Origin: Congeria kusceri
Taxonomy: Eukaryota; Mollusca; Bivalvia; Myida; Dreissenidae
Reading direction: 5' to 3'
DNA: 64,000 bases
Assembly: GCA_027627225.1 (NCBI GenBank)
Contig: CM051029.1
Location: 77,528,078 to 77,592,077, forward strand
Shown here: positions 35,580 through 46,622 of the stretch, one piece after another
Numbering within the stretch: position 1 is the first letter of the stretch
Layout: each line of letters opens with the position of its first letter
Position numbers and translations under genes: made by a program
The notes under the pieces: generated by a model
Told to the model about the DNA's origin: nothing
The model's database searches: none
The model's input: only the letters and a program-made list of their open reading frames with translations

Positions 35580-35885
35580 CTACCTACCCGAAATCAATTG
35601 ACCCCACCTGCCAAAAATGGGCTGCAAAGCTTGACCCCTCATGCCAGTAAACGGCCGTAATGATCGACCCCACCAGCCCAAAATTGGCCCCAATGCTATA
35701 AATCCCAGCGGCGACCAAATCGGCCGTAATGCTTGACACCATCTGCCAGAAATCGGCAGCAATTCTCGACCCCACCTCCCTGAAATCCGCTTGACCCTAC
35801 ATACCCGAAACCAGCTGCAACGCTCTAAATCTTGGCGGCAACCAAATCGGCCGCAACACTCGACCCCATTTTCCCTTTGCTTCAA
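35580..35885 (-). repeat. 33-bp GC-rich tandem repeat, open on minus as 11-residue units
   Basis: About nine units of 33-36 bases near 'TCGACCCCACCTGCC' plus 'AAATCGGCCGCAATGC'. On the minus strand an ATG at 35885 opens 101 codons with repeats such as ISGRWGRELLP, ISGRWCQALRP and ILGWWGRSLRP. Unit length is a multiple of three, and a second minus frame is open too (35584-35775), so openness alone is weak proof of coding. No splice or expression evidence is visible. Confidence 0.75.
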
Positions 35886-35989
35886 AAACTTTTTTATTCT
35901 ATAAGGTTTTTTAGATTAGAAAACAAAGCATCAATCGTTATCATTTATACTACATGCAGGCATTAAAAGCTGAAAGAGTCACCATTGTT

Positions 35990-36420
35990 ATTATATCCCC
36001 ACAAACAAAGTTTAGGGGAGTTATATAGAAGTGAGCTTGTTGGTCCGTCGGTCTGTCAGTCTGTTGGTTTTTTGGTTTCAGGATGATAACTCAAAAAAGG
36101 CTTGACATATTCAAATAATTTTTGGTACACATGTGTAACATCATAAAATACAGGTCAAGTTCAGAATAAGTTACAAACCACTAAATGTTGAAAGAGTTAT
36201 GGCCCCTTTTTGACGAAAATCCTCAAAAACACGATTTCCGGATATTAACTCAATGAAGGCTTGACATTCTCGAATAATTTTATGTTCACATGTGTTACAT
36301 CATGAAATACAGGTCAAGTTCTACTTTGGTTACAAACTACTAAATTTATACACAGCAGGGCGTTCAGTAGACTGTAAATTTCAAAGGTCATTGACCCTTT
36401 GACCAAAATTGTCAAGTGTC
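35990..36420 (+). repeat. TATATCCCCACAAACAAAG-type element fragment
   Basis: The 5' end 'CCCCACAAACAAAGTTTAGG' equals that of the element at 41193. Two units follow with 'GGATGATAACTCAAAAAAGG', 'CTTGACATATTCAAATAAT' and 'GAGTTATGGCCCC'. No 3' end. Confidence 0.65.
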
Positions 36421-36424
36421 AAAA

Positions 36425-37960
36425 TTCAATTTTGAAGAGTCAAATTCAAAATATTCAAGTCACCGAAATAAAAACAGACAAACTCAAGGTTCACATTATA
36501 CTAATAAATATAGTATACCAAAAATATTACTAATTTAAAATAAAAAACAACCTGGTGCTGACGTAATATTTAAAAGTAGCCTTTGTAAGTTTGTGTTAGG
36601 TGTTGTTGTTTTTTTTTTTTCATTCGATGTACAATCGTTTAGAAAGACCCTAAATGGTAGATTTTGCAATAGTTGATCAATATTAAAGAAAGACAAAACT
36701 TAATGCTGCTTTTGGTTTGTTTTATCAACAAATATCCGAAAATGTTGTGCGTAATTATTGACAGTTGTCAATTTTCGGCCGATTGTATCGTAAGTGTTTC
36801 TGGTGTTTTTAATTAATATTGTTTTTATATAATTTTATTTTATGTAAAATATTATTATTTAACATTTTAAACATCATTTCATCTACATTTGAACATGTCA
36901 ACATCAGAATTATCCAGGTTGATAGTACACAAATGCCGTAACAAAAGGTGTAACAAACAGAAGTTCACAAGGAGGCTAAAGGTGCATAATGGAAAATGTC
37001 TGTGTTTTCATTGGTGGAAGGGTCAAATACATACTCTGATAACTTCCTGGCAAGATCTTAGGCCACAACAAAACGTTAATATAAAAATCTAAACATACTA
37101 ATGCCTTGTTAATGCCATAATGCAATTAATATACAGCACACGGAAGTATAATTTTATAACAATTAAAACAATAAGATATAAACATTCCCTGACATGGAAA
37201 CACATCAACGATGTTGCGAGTTGATAAAAAAATTGGCTCAATAAAAATAAGAGCCAGTGTGAGCCCTGGTTAACGGTTTTAAAAAAATGGTGGCGTCCAG
37301 TTGTTGCGTCGTGTCGTTTAAAGATACAGAACTTATACTAGTAATTCATAAATTGTGTTGTGTTTATTGTATGACATTTCATATTCATGTTATTAAACTG
37401 TTGGTAGTGAATGACTTGGTGTATTAAATATCTATTTTGATAATGACAATTACCTTCTATAAGGTCTACTTTCTTATAGTTTACTGTTAAGATATGGCTA
37501 TTAAGTATTTTCTGCCGGGTGTTAATTAATAGCAGAATCACTATTGAAGACTCGTTGCACAAAACCCTTTGCAGGACATGGTCGAAGAAGAAATGGAGAA
37601 ATTAGTTGTTTAGTTTATAACATATATATTGATTTTGACAACAATTTATGGACCAGAGCAGATGAAGAGGAAATTATTGACAAGATATCAAGTTATGATG
37701 ACGTTTGGCAGAAATTTTCAATCACTATGGGCAAGATCGGCTTTTTTTTAAATTTTGCGCATTCGCTTGCCTCCGATTTTATCGAAAATGGAAAAAAAAA
37801 CAAATTATTTTTATTTCGCTCGCTCGCTCCATTTTTTTTGGGACAAAATCCGTAGAACAGCTGATCAATTTGTTGTGGCCTTATCAGTAAATGCACAACA
37901 ATTAAGATAAGGTAGGCCTAATGTGTTAATAACAGACAATGTCTTGACTGGCTTCAGTTG
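36425..37960. other. Spacer, no gene recognised
   Basis: A 67-codon frame at 36889 has a C/H arrangement (HKCRNKRCNKQKFTRRLKVH) that loosely recalls a zinc knuckle, but nothing supports it. Around 37705-37890 both strands are open because of A/T runs. I do not call genes here. Confidence 0.35.
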
Positions 37961-38079
37961 TAAAGGAAGTGATGACGCAATTCAGACATTTACCAAGGGT
38001 GAATATGACTCTTTGGGGGATTTTAGAATGGGTCAATTTCATGATTTCCATGAAAATTACCGGTCAAAACCCGGGAGCT

Positions 38080-38350
38080 CAGGTTAAGCGAACACCCTGC
38101 ACAGTTATGGCTCCTTTTCCTACAAAAATTCCCTACAAACACAGTTTCTGCACAATAACTCATAAAAGGCTTTACATGTTTGATTTATTTTATGTAAATA
38201 GGTGTAACATCATATAATACCATTTAAGTTCGACTTTGGTTACAACCCACTGAATTTTGATGGTGTTATAGCCCATTTTCGACTTAATTTTCCGTAAAAC
38301 ATGGTTTTTGTATGATATAGAAAGGCTTGGCATATTCAAATAATTTTTAT
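38080..38350 (+). repeat. Array fragment of the 41-kb element family
   Basis: Contains 'TATGGCTCCTTTTCC', 'ACTCATAAAAGGCTTTACATG' and 'GGTGTAACATCATATAATAC', degraded versions of the unit at 41.3 kb. It abuts the ATGCCCCCC element at 38351, which may have split it from the continuation at 39003-39400. Confidence 0.55.
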
Positions 38351-39002
38351 TATGCCCCCCTTCGAAGAAGTGGGGGTATCTTGCTTTGCAACTGTCCATC
38401 GGTCGGACGGTCGGTCGGTAGGTCTGTCTGTAGACCTTTTCGCTTCCGCACAATATCTTGAGAACGCTTTGACCTACGATCATGAAAGTTGGTACGCTGG
38501 TTACTTGGGAGTAAAGGAAGAACCCTACAAATTTTGAGGTCATCAAGTCAAACGTCAAGGTCGCTGTTGCTAAAAAAAAGACAAACGGTTTCCCCTCAAT
38601 AACTTGAGAACGCATTGAGATATTTTAATGAAACTTTATACATAGATACCTTACATCGAGACCTCGCTTGGGATTGCATATGGGATTGGTGGGGTCAAGG
38701 TCACCATTACTAAAAATAGAAAAATGGTTAATGCAACTTCATACATAGATACCTTATATTGAGACTTTGCTGGTGATTGTATATGGGGTGGGTGGGACAA
38801 GGTCAAGGTCACCATTACTAAAAATAGAAAAATGGTTTCCTCTCAATAACTTGAGACAGTATCGAGATATTTTAATGAAACTTCATACATATATCGAGAC
38901 CTTGCTTGGGCTTGCATATTAAAAAAAATTCTTAACAATTGCACATATTTACAACTTGGCTGCAAGTCGGGGGGCATACATGTTTTACAAACATCTCTTG
39001 TT
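38351..39002 (+). mobile_element. Complete TATGCCCCCC/CTCTTGTT element
   Basis: The 5' end TATGCCCCCCTTCGAAGAAG with GGGGGTATC forms a hairpin, then a GGTCGGTCGGT run. Internal units contain 'TCAAGGTCACCATTACTAAA' and 'ATAACTTGAGAACGC'. The 3' end has GGGGGGCATA (inverse of the 5' end), hairpin ATGTTTTACAAACAT and CTCTTGTT. It sits within a different array family, whose text continues at 39003-39400. Confidence 0.75.
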
Positions 39003-39400
39003 TATCTAGTGTTTACTACATGCCTTTTGTCATGTCCAAACATGTGTGGTGGGGGCATCCGTGTCTGAGTACAGAGTTATGGCCCCTTTTCAACCTAACT
39101 TCCCCCCCAAAAACATGGTTTTCGGATGATAACTCAATCATGACTTGACATATTCAAATAATTCTGGGTACACATGTATAGCATCATAAAATACAAATCA
39201 AGTTTGACTTTGGTTAAAAACCACTAAATTTTGACAGAGTTATGGCCCCTTCTTGACTTAAATTCCCTAAAAACATGGTTTCTGGATGATAACTCAAGAA
39301 TGGCTTGACATATTCAAATGATTCTTGGTACACATGTGTAGCATCATAATATACAGGTCAAGTTCTACCTTGGTTACAAACCACCAAATTAATATCCATG
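39003..39400 (+). repeat. Array units of the 41-kb family, resumed
   Basis: 'GGTGGGGGCATCCGTGTC', 'GAGTTATGGCCCCTTTTC', 'ATGATAACTCAATCATG' and 'CTTGACATATTCAAATAATT' recur twice. Followed to 40480 by spacer, including a 76-bp tandem duplication. Confidence 0.6.
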
Positions 39401-40159
39401 TAAAAAACGTGTTTTGTTACAAAAGTGTGTGAAAATTGTGTCGCCATGTACAAGAGAAACGTTCATAGGCTGGTCATGTGCTTAATTGCACAGTGTTTTT
39501 GCGAACAAAATGACGTTTGATGACGTCTTATTGTGTTTTAAATGTGGCTCTATATTACATTATTAGTTTTAATTTTTCTTTTAATTGTCAATTTGTGAAA
39601 CGGATAAGAGAATACAGGGAATGAATTAAAATGTAAATCAATTATGAAATATTTTAAAATGCCTTGTCAAATACTTTTTAGTTGATAGTAAGGTATAAAC
39701 TCCACCCTTAAAATCGTCGTAGTTGATTGGCTAATGAGATAGTTCAGTCTCTTGTCAATCACACTGTTGGAAGTGTGACCTTATCGATCAATACAGTGTG
39801 CATTTATGGCCCATCGATCAAAGATTTGTGTAATTAGATAGGGGTATTAAGGGTTGTTGCTTTGAAAATTAAAGCATGTCAGCGATATTTAAGCATGTCG
39901 GCAAACGACTTTCTGCTTTGAAGGCTTGTCGGGCCCGAAAAGCGATACAGGCCTGTGGTAAACCCTGTACTTGGTATTCAACCATTCTTAGTACACAATT
40001 CTTTGTTTAGAATAATTAATGAATAGATAGATTCTTACAAATCACACACATATATTTATATAGCGTCACCTTTGACCTGCATACTATATTTTGCAAACTA
40101 TGCTGTCTGATAGTGTTATGTTTTCTGACTACAAATACTGAAATTGCAGGAGTATAAAA

Positions 40160-40309
40160 TGTTTGATTTTATATTCATCTCCATTGTCAAAATATGCATA
40201 GTTCTATGTGTGACAGTAATGGCAAATAATTGTGTATGATTTTATATTCATCTCCATGGTCAAAATATGCATTGTTCTATGTGTGACAGTAATGGCAAAT
40301 AATTGTGTC
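40160..40309. repeat. ~75-bp tandem duplication
   Basis: Two units share 'TTATATTCATCTCCATNGTC', 'AAAATATGCAT' and 'GTGACAGTAATGGCAAATAA' with three or four differences, so the duplication is fairly recent. Confidence 0.85.
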
Positions 40310-40484
40310 AGGTATTGTGCATGTATGTTATATTTTATTTAAAGGGTTTACATTTTAACATGTGTTTTCTGTATCTGACCAATAAAATCATGTTAAAATG
40401 AATTTTGACAAAAGTTTAAAAAGAGCATTAAGTACGATCCGTATGAGCTCATTGTTCACCATGTTTTCTTTGATGTCATGCCAG

Positions 40485-40571
40485 GCTGGGGAGACACAGG
40501 AAGAGGCTATGGACACGATCCTCACGGTAGCAGACTGACTGTTCGGCAGCATTGGTGATGCCTACAAGATG
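40485..40571 (+). pseudogene. Broken talin-like exon
   Basis: After ATGCCAG| it reads AGETQEEAMDTILTVAD, a TGA, LFGSIGDAYKM, then G|GTTAAT. The text AMDTILTV..x..LF.S.GDA..M is very like a helical-bundle segment of the talin rod (recognised from memory; talin links integrins to actin). The TGA sits where the family has a charged residue, and I find no neighbouring talin exon. It looks like an isolated dead exon or duplicate. Confidence 0.5.
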
Positions 40572-40574
40572 GTT

Positions 40575-41190
40575 AATAAAACCTAGCAACTCATATAGGT
40601 AGTTTGTAATATAGAACTCAATGTTTGACAGCATTTGCTGTTAACACGTGAAGTTTTTTTGTCCCCGGCATCTTGATGCAGGAACATATATTGATTGTCC
40701 TGTTGTTGCTTATGACCATTTCCAATCCACCCATATCACCAACGATACTTTGACCTTGACCTTATTTTGCCTTAGTATAATTCAAATGGGCTGTTCAGCA
40801 CTAGACGGGGCATGTGTGTTTATTGAACACAGTGTCTTGTTTCAACTTTGCAATACAGAGTGTCATCAATGTCGACTATAAGTTGATACTTTTGCCATAG
40901 AAACCAGGGATAGTCATTGAATAATTACTGACTGCATATGATTTAAAATGTGCACAAGTGTACTGCAGATGAGGTTCATAACATTGTTTTTAGCAATGGT
41001 GCATGAGTTTGAAGCAGTGTGGTATATGGCTGATTATTAATTAATTATTTAATTGAAAGACGTGTATGTCAGATTATATGTGTTCTTGCCAAAAACACCT
41101 TTGTCTTACAGGACTTCTAACTTTTAGACTACAGATAACCTGTTAACTACTCATATAGTCACAATAAAACTTTGAATGAATTCTTTACTT
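40575..41190. other. Spacer
   Basis: No gene or element ends seen. A 77-codon frame at 40648 lacks any recognisable motif. Confidence 0.4.
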
Positions 41191-41192
41191 AT

Positions 41193-42074
41193 TATACCCT
41201 CACAAACAAAGTTTAGGGGAGATATATAGGAGTGAGCTTGTCGGTCTGTCGCGTCTGTCAGTCTGCCTGTCTGTCAGTCTGTTGGTTTTTGGTTTCCTGA
41301 TGATAACTCAAAAAAGGCTTGACATATTGAACTAATTTTTGATACACATGTGTAACATCATAGAATAAGGGTTAAGTTCGATGTTGGTTACAAACCACTA
41401 CATTTTGACAGATTTATGGCCCCTTGTTTACTTAAAATTCCCTAAAAACATGGTTTCCGGATGATAACTCAATAAAGGCTTGACATATTCAAATAATTTT
41501 TGGTACACATGTGTAAGATCATAGAATACAGCTCAAATATAATGTTGGTTACAAACCATTAAATTTTGACAGAGTTATTGCTCTATTTGACTTAAAATTT
41601 CCTAAAAACATGATTTCCGGATGATAACTCAAGAATGGCTTGACATATTTAAATAATTATTGGTACACATGTAGCATCATAAAATACAGGTCATGTTCAA
41701 CTTTGGTTAAAAACCACTAAATTTTGACACAGTTTTTTTAAAGAAAATTCACGAGAAACATGGACAATAACTCATGATTGGCTTCACAATTATTAGGTGG
41801 TTTCCTGACGATAACTCAACAATGGCTTGACATATTTAAATAATTATTGGTACACATGTGTAAAATCATAAAATACAGATCACGTTCAATTATGGTTACC
41901 AACCACTAAATGTTGACAGAGTTATGGCTCTTATTGAAAATAAATTTTTCCAAATACACTGTTGACCATCCACAAATTAAAGCATTCTGTCTGTCCATTT
42001 CTTTCGAATGGATGCCATAGTTATGTGACAAGGCCATATTGTGGGGGTATATCCGTCACTCATGTGACAATTCC
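41193..42074 (+). mobile_element. TATACCCTCACAAACAAAG element with ~150-bp units
   Basis: The 5' end 'TATACCCTCACAAACAAAG' plus TTTAGGGGA precedes GTCTGTCTGTC-type text and about four units containing 'TTTCCGGATGATAACTCAA', 'TGGTACACATGTGTAA' and 'AATTTTGACAGAGTTAT'. The 3' end shows GGGGGTATA (inverse of the 5' end), hairpin GTCACTCATGTGAC and AATTCC. Its neighbour, a TTAGCTCACC end, begins at 42079. Confidence 0.65.
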
Positions 42075-42078
42075 AGTT

Positions 42079-42430
42079 TTAGCTCACCTGAGATTGTGCT
42101 AGTGTGAGCTATTGTGGTCAGTCATGGTTTGTTGTCAGTTGTTTGTTGTCTGTCGTTTAATATTAACCTTTCGCCTGAAACAACTTCTCTGTAACCTCTG
42201 AATGGAAGTTGAAAAAACTGATCGTATATGTTCAGTCTTCACAGAATTGTATACATTTGATACTATGTGTTGTCACTTGGGTCAGACAGTGTGTTTGAAG
42301 ACAATTATTCATTGTAATGCCATTAGTAACTTGGTCCAATGAAAGCCAGTACGAAGCCAAATTGCAAATTACAATTAAACTGCACATGTATTGCGTGTAA
42401 ATCCTTTGTTCTGCTAGAAAAGCTCACAAA
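42079..42430 (+). repeat. TTAGCTCACCTGAG 5'-end fragment
   Basis: It starts TTAGCTCACCTGAGATTGTG and carries GTTGTCAGTTGTTTGTTGTC, then diverges. A possible matching 3' end is at 44421-44456 (CAGGGTAGCAACCCAGGGCC, GGCCCTCTTGT), but intervening sequence does not read as one clean array. Confidence 0.5.
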
Positions 42431-42439
42431 AAATTATGT

Positions 42440-42740
42440 TGACATGTACAACGTTACGTCATCCGCATGGAAAGCGTTGGTGTTATGATTGTCGTATAAA
42501 AACTTTGTAGCGCTGAGAACATTGAGATCTTTAATTTGTATAAAAGTTTTGTAGCGCATAACAACAAAATTGGTTATCTATATCGCTAATGATGTGCAGT
42601 TAGCATTTCCTATTAAACAAAAAAACAACAGTTTCACTGTATTGATAACGTTATTGTCGTTCAGATAAGTCAGTATTGATCTATGACTTATTTTTACAGA
42701 ATACACCTTCCACGTGGACGGCGTGTAATTCGGCTGCTAT
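42440..42740 (+). repeat. Paralogue of the segment flanking the 21.7-kb element (unoccupied site)
   Basis: 'ACGTCATCCGCATGGAAAGC', then 'ATCTTTAATTTGTATAAAAG', then 'CAGATAAGTCAGTATTGAT' and 'ACACCTTCCACG' parallel 21630-21710 and 23080-23290 in order. The copy lacks the 1.37-kb element, so it shows the site before insertion. Confidence 0.65.
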
Positions 42741-43109
42741 TTAAAGCGACAGCAGTGTAAGGCTGTTGTCATGGGTGGCAGGCGCGTTGTAAGCTGATGA
42801 CGTTAAACTGTTACTCTTTGATGTTGAGCAGGTCGGGTTATTGTTTGTCGCACTAACAGAGTGTAAATAAAAGAGTAGCAATGTAGGCGCGAAAATCCGG
42901 ACCAAACTGGATTTATTTAGAATGTAGTGTAATAGTAAAATATGGAAGTACATCACAACAAATCTGGATATATTGGACATCGCGAAATAACGGATCGCAA
43001 TAAAACGGATCTGCAATGTAAATCTGAGTGATTTGTGTGATGAAAATTACTTGTCTGTTCTTGTTCTCTACAACTTCTTTTAATGAATTGAAATACCATG
43101 CCTTGTTGC

Positions 43110-44456
43110 GCAAATAATGGGCATGTTCCAACGATTATTTAGTGACTTGTGGCCTCCTTATTTAGTCACTTGTGGCCCCCTGCTTTCTAACAAGACATGT
43201 TTTAACAAAAATTGTCAAAAGCCCATTAATTATTTTGTGTGTTTCGTCCGTTGTGTGTCATTGGGTCAGGTAACACTTTCAACACTGGGCAGAATTGCTG
43301 TCCAATGATTATTTAGTGACTTTTGGCTTACTTATTAAATAACTAAATTGCTTTTCCACCAGACGTATGTTTTAAACAATTTGTTCAAAGCCCAAGATGA
43401 ATTTCGTCCGATGTGTGTGCCTGTGTCAGTGCGTCAGTTAACACTTAAAGCCCTGGGCAGAATTCAACCAGATTACACAGAAATCATCCTTGCGTATTAG
43501 AGAAAATGCATACAAGTAAATAGTGTAATTGTCTACAGTGCTGGTACGACCTGATACATGATCTAACAGCTGCAAAATCATTCTGCACAGTGTCAAGTTA
43601 TGAATTTTATAAAAAGTGCCAATTCGCTCCTTGTAGTTGTCCGCCACTAAAAAAACAAAAACGACTTATAGACAGACTTCAGTTTCACATTGTACAGTGT
43701 AAGCATTGTTGTTTTACTGTTGCCAATTATACATTCAATTTCTCTAGTAAACGCCATGCATTTGGAAATTGCAATTAACACAGGCTCCTTGCTTGTTTTT
43801 ATAGCAACATTTTACCATTCATCTTTTAAAAAACAAAATCAAATGCTTTTATTTTGCTATTTCTTCAACTTATTTTTTTTCTGGGTCTAAAACAACAATG
43901 ATGAAATGTTTAGATGGAATGTCCGTTATGGCCAGGATGACTGATGAGGTTGAACTGAATTTTTAATTTGTCTTGTATTTGTATTGGTCAGTAGGCATGA
44001 ACGTTAAGAGTCCAGAGTGCAAAATGTGATCATGGTTTGATCCTTTACCATTTTCCTTCAATTTAAAGGAGTATCAGTAAAACTCTGGCAACCAAAAGCT
44101 TAAAAAACTAGCTAACTTTAAAAATAATTGAACAAAAATGTTCCTTGCGTGACTTGCTGCCAAATTCCTTAAAATAATAAAATTCAGTTTAAGCCTTCGT
44201 TATCGGCCGTTTCGTTCAAAATATAAGAAGTCACAAACTAGACAAAATAAAATTAAATGCCTTAGCAGATATGTGTAAGATAAAACAATAAAAGAAAAAC
44301 AATTGTCAATTAAATTTCTAAGATAATTTCTTGAGGGGAGGATAGATACATTAGAGTTTTGGCTACAAAATTCATTGTGTGACACAGGGCTCTTGCCCTC
44401 AATCTACTTTTGTGACAACTCAGGGTAGCAACCCAGGGCCACTTTGGCCCTCTTGT
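43110..44456 (+). repeat. Degenerate repeats with a ~180-bp duplication
   Basis: 43128-43300 and 43301-43455 share 'GATTATTTAGTGACTT', 'TTCGTCCGTTGTGTG', 'GGTNACACTT' and 'CTGGGCAGAATT'. The region ends at 44456 in the GGCCCTCTTGT-type 3' end. Confidence 0.55.
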
Positions 44457-44459
44457 ATT

Positions 44460-45470
44460 ATGTTTGAGTGTATTTTAACCTTGTATTGTTTAATGGGCAT
44501 GAAAGCGTATAAATTATGTTTGTTACTGGTTCAATTTATTCTTCTCTTGGTTGGTGTATATAAGTACTGTTAAAGAAATTCAGGTGTAAATGATATTATA
44601 TCTCTTGCTAATGACACTACAGTTTTGAAGCGGAATGATTAAACAATTGTCAACATACAAAACCACAATAATAAATCCCGTAACACATTGCGCTGTAATA
44701 GATCTTTGGCACACAGTAATCAGTGCGTCTTTGGCCCTTTCAGTGGAAAACAAAGCCAAACAATGCTTTAAAACTGTCTATGATCCAACAAATTATTATT
44801 GAGTTTGAAAACAAATTAGTATACACTACAATATTTCGAATAGCTTGACAACTGTGATAGCCCTCCCCAGCGAATTCCTTTGTGTAAAATCGTCCTGCTA
44901 AACTAGACAATAGATTTGTAATACCTTGGTATGTTCGTGAAATGTAAGTTACTGACAGGTTATGAACAAATGTGTTAGATTAAAAATGTACTGCTTTATA
45001 ATTGGGACAGTTTATGTGTTTCCTTTCCTGACTTTGAGATCAAAATCAACTTTCGCATCTTTGTGAGAGAAAAAAATTATTGTCACAAAATCATACATAA
45101 AATGCACTCGTTAAGTTTCAATATGTTCTCAAGGATATTTAAAAAGACTGGCCATGGTTTCATATCCCTTCTAAATGGCAATTTAAATTACTTGCTCTTA
45201 CATACGCTATGAAAAATTTATCCGACTTAGAGCACAGTTTGCTTTACTGTATGGAAAACAACTGACAAAGACCCATATAATAACAAAAGACCAGAATTAT
45301 TGTCCCTTGACAACCAAAGTGCTCCCTTGATGGTCATTTTGTGTAGCAATTTGCCAGCAGTATTCCTATATGAGAAACAACAATGGACGAACACGGTATT
45401 AGCCATTGAATAAAAAAAATTCCTCATTAATTTAGTATAGTAACAACAACATCAACCACATGTACAGAAG
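44460..45470. other. Spacer
   Basis: No gene, no repeat end. AT-rich, with short open frames lacking motifs. Confidence 0.4.
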
Positions 45471-45471
45471 T

Positions 45472-46622
45472 TATGCCCCCCATCAAAGATTGCGGGGTAT
45501 ATTGGTTATGTCCGTCTGTCTGTCGGTTGGTTGGTAGACCACATCCGTTTCTCGTTTTCCTTACTCTTAGTTAAATAGTTGTCATCCGATCTTAACCAAA
45601 CTTCATGAACATTTTTATCAGCATGAAATCTCAGCTAAGTTTGATAATCAGCCGAATCGCCCCAGGATTTGTGGAGTTATGGTACTTGAATTGTCTAAAA
45701 TTGGCCATTTTAGCGGTTACGCTCTCTAATGCCCCGGTCAAAAATAAATAACTGCCACCGGACTGCATCTGTTTCATCCAAAATCGGATGGTGCCCACCA
45801 GGAAGCCGTTCCAATCGGGCAGTGGCAGCTTAAAATTGTGCTCATCGGATGCCGCCCGTCAAAGTTCAAGAAATACTTAGAAAGTTAACGGCGACTAGGC
45901 GATTTATTTCGGAGTCAGAGAGTTTGAGAACACTTAAGCCCGGCACCGTCCAATTGCTGGACTGTATTGCTTGGATCGGCGGTGGCCATGCAATTTTTAT
46001 ACTTTAAAACCATCCTAAAATTTCAACGGCAAACATGTGGGCGCCCGGAAAGGCACCGACTGATGTACAGTTATCGTCATGGTATTGGGCAGTGCCTATA
46101 TAGGCATTGGCAGGCCCTTGTAGTGTCGGGCGGCGGCCGGCCGACTTACATTGACTGGATACCTTTTTCAGTACATTTAAGTTGCAGTCATCTACAATCC
46201 TGCGTGGCGACCTTCCTATTCACATATTCACTGCACGGGTGCTGTCCAGTCATCGGCCGGTAGCCGCTTCTTGCTCAAACTGCTAATTCCCCATGAAAAT
46301 CATGCAAACCGATGCTTTACCGTTCATTAAAATTGGATAGGCCCGTTCTATTTGTGATCTAGGCATTAGTCCAACAGTTTTCATTTAATCTTACCAAACT
46401 TTCTGAAAATATTTGAGGTTATAGTATCATTGCCAAGTTTGATGATCAACCAAAGCACCGTTCCACTGCAGAGTTCCATGGAGTTGATTTATAAAAAAAT
46501 TTCCTTTTAGCAGTTTTCGCTCCCTATGTCCAACAGTTCTTTTCCGATCACCACCAAACTTGATATTTAAAAGATTGCTTTTAACCTAGAGGGGGCATAA
46601 CTGTTTTACAAACAGCTCTTGT
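45472..46622 (+). mobile_element. TATGCCCCCC/CTCTTGTT element, interrupted by GC-rich insert
   Basis: The 5' end TATGCCCCCCATCAAAGATT, then GTCCGTCTGTCTGTCGG. The body includes the unit also seen at 2583. The 3' end GGGGGCATAA with hairpin CTGTTTTACAAACAG and CTCTTGTT. 45730-46360 is unlike the rest: GC-rich, with CGGGCAGTGGCAGC and GTCGGGCGGCGGCCGGCC, apparently a separate insertion, after which the body resumes at 'CAACAGTTTTCATTTAATC'. Confidence 0.65.

Noticed and set aside
36889..37092. Zinc-knuckle-like short protein
   Set aside because: Cysteine/histidine spacing is irregular and nothing around supports a gene.
38190..38615. 141-codon minus-strand open frame
   Set aside because: It overlaps the 5' end and GTCGGTCGGT run of a repeat element; not conserved in other copies of the element.
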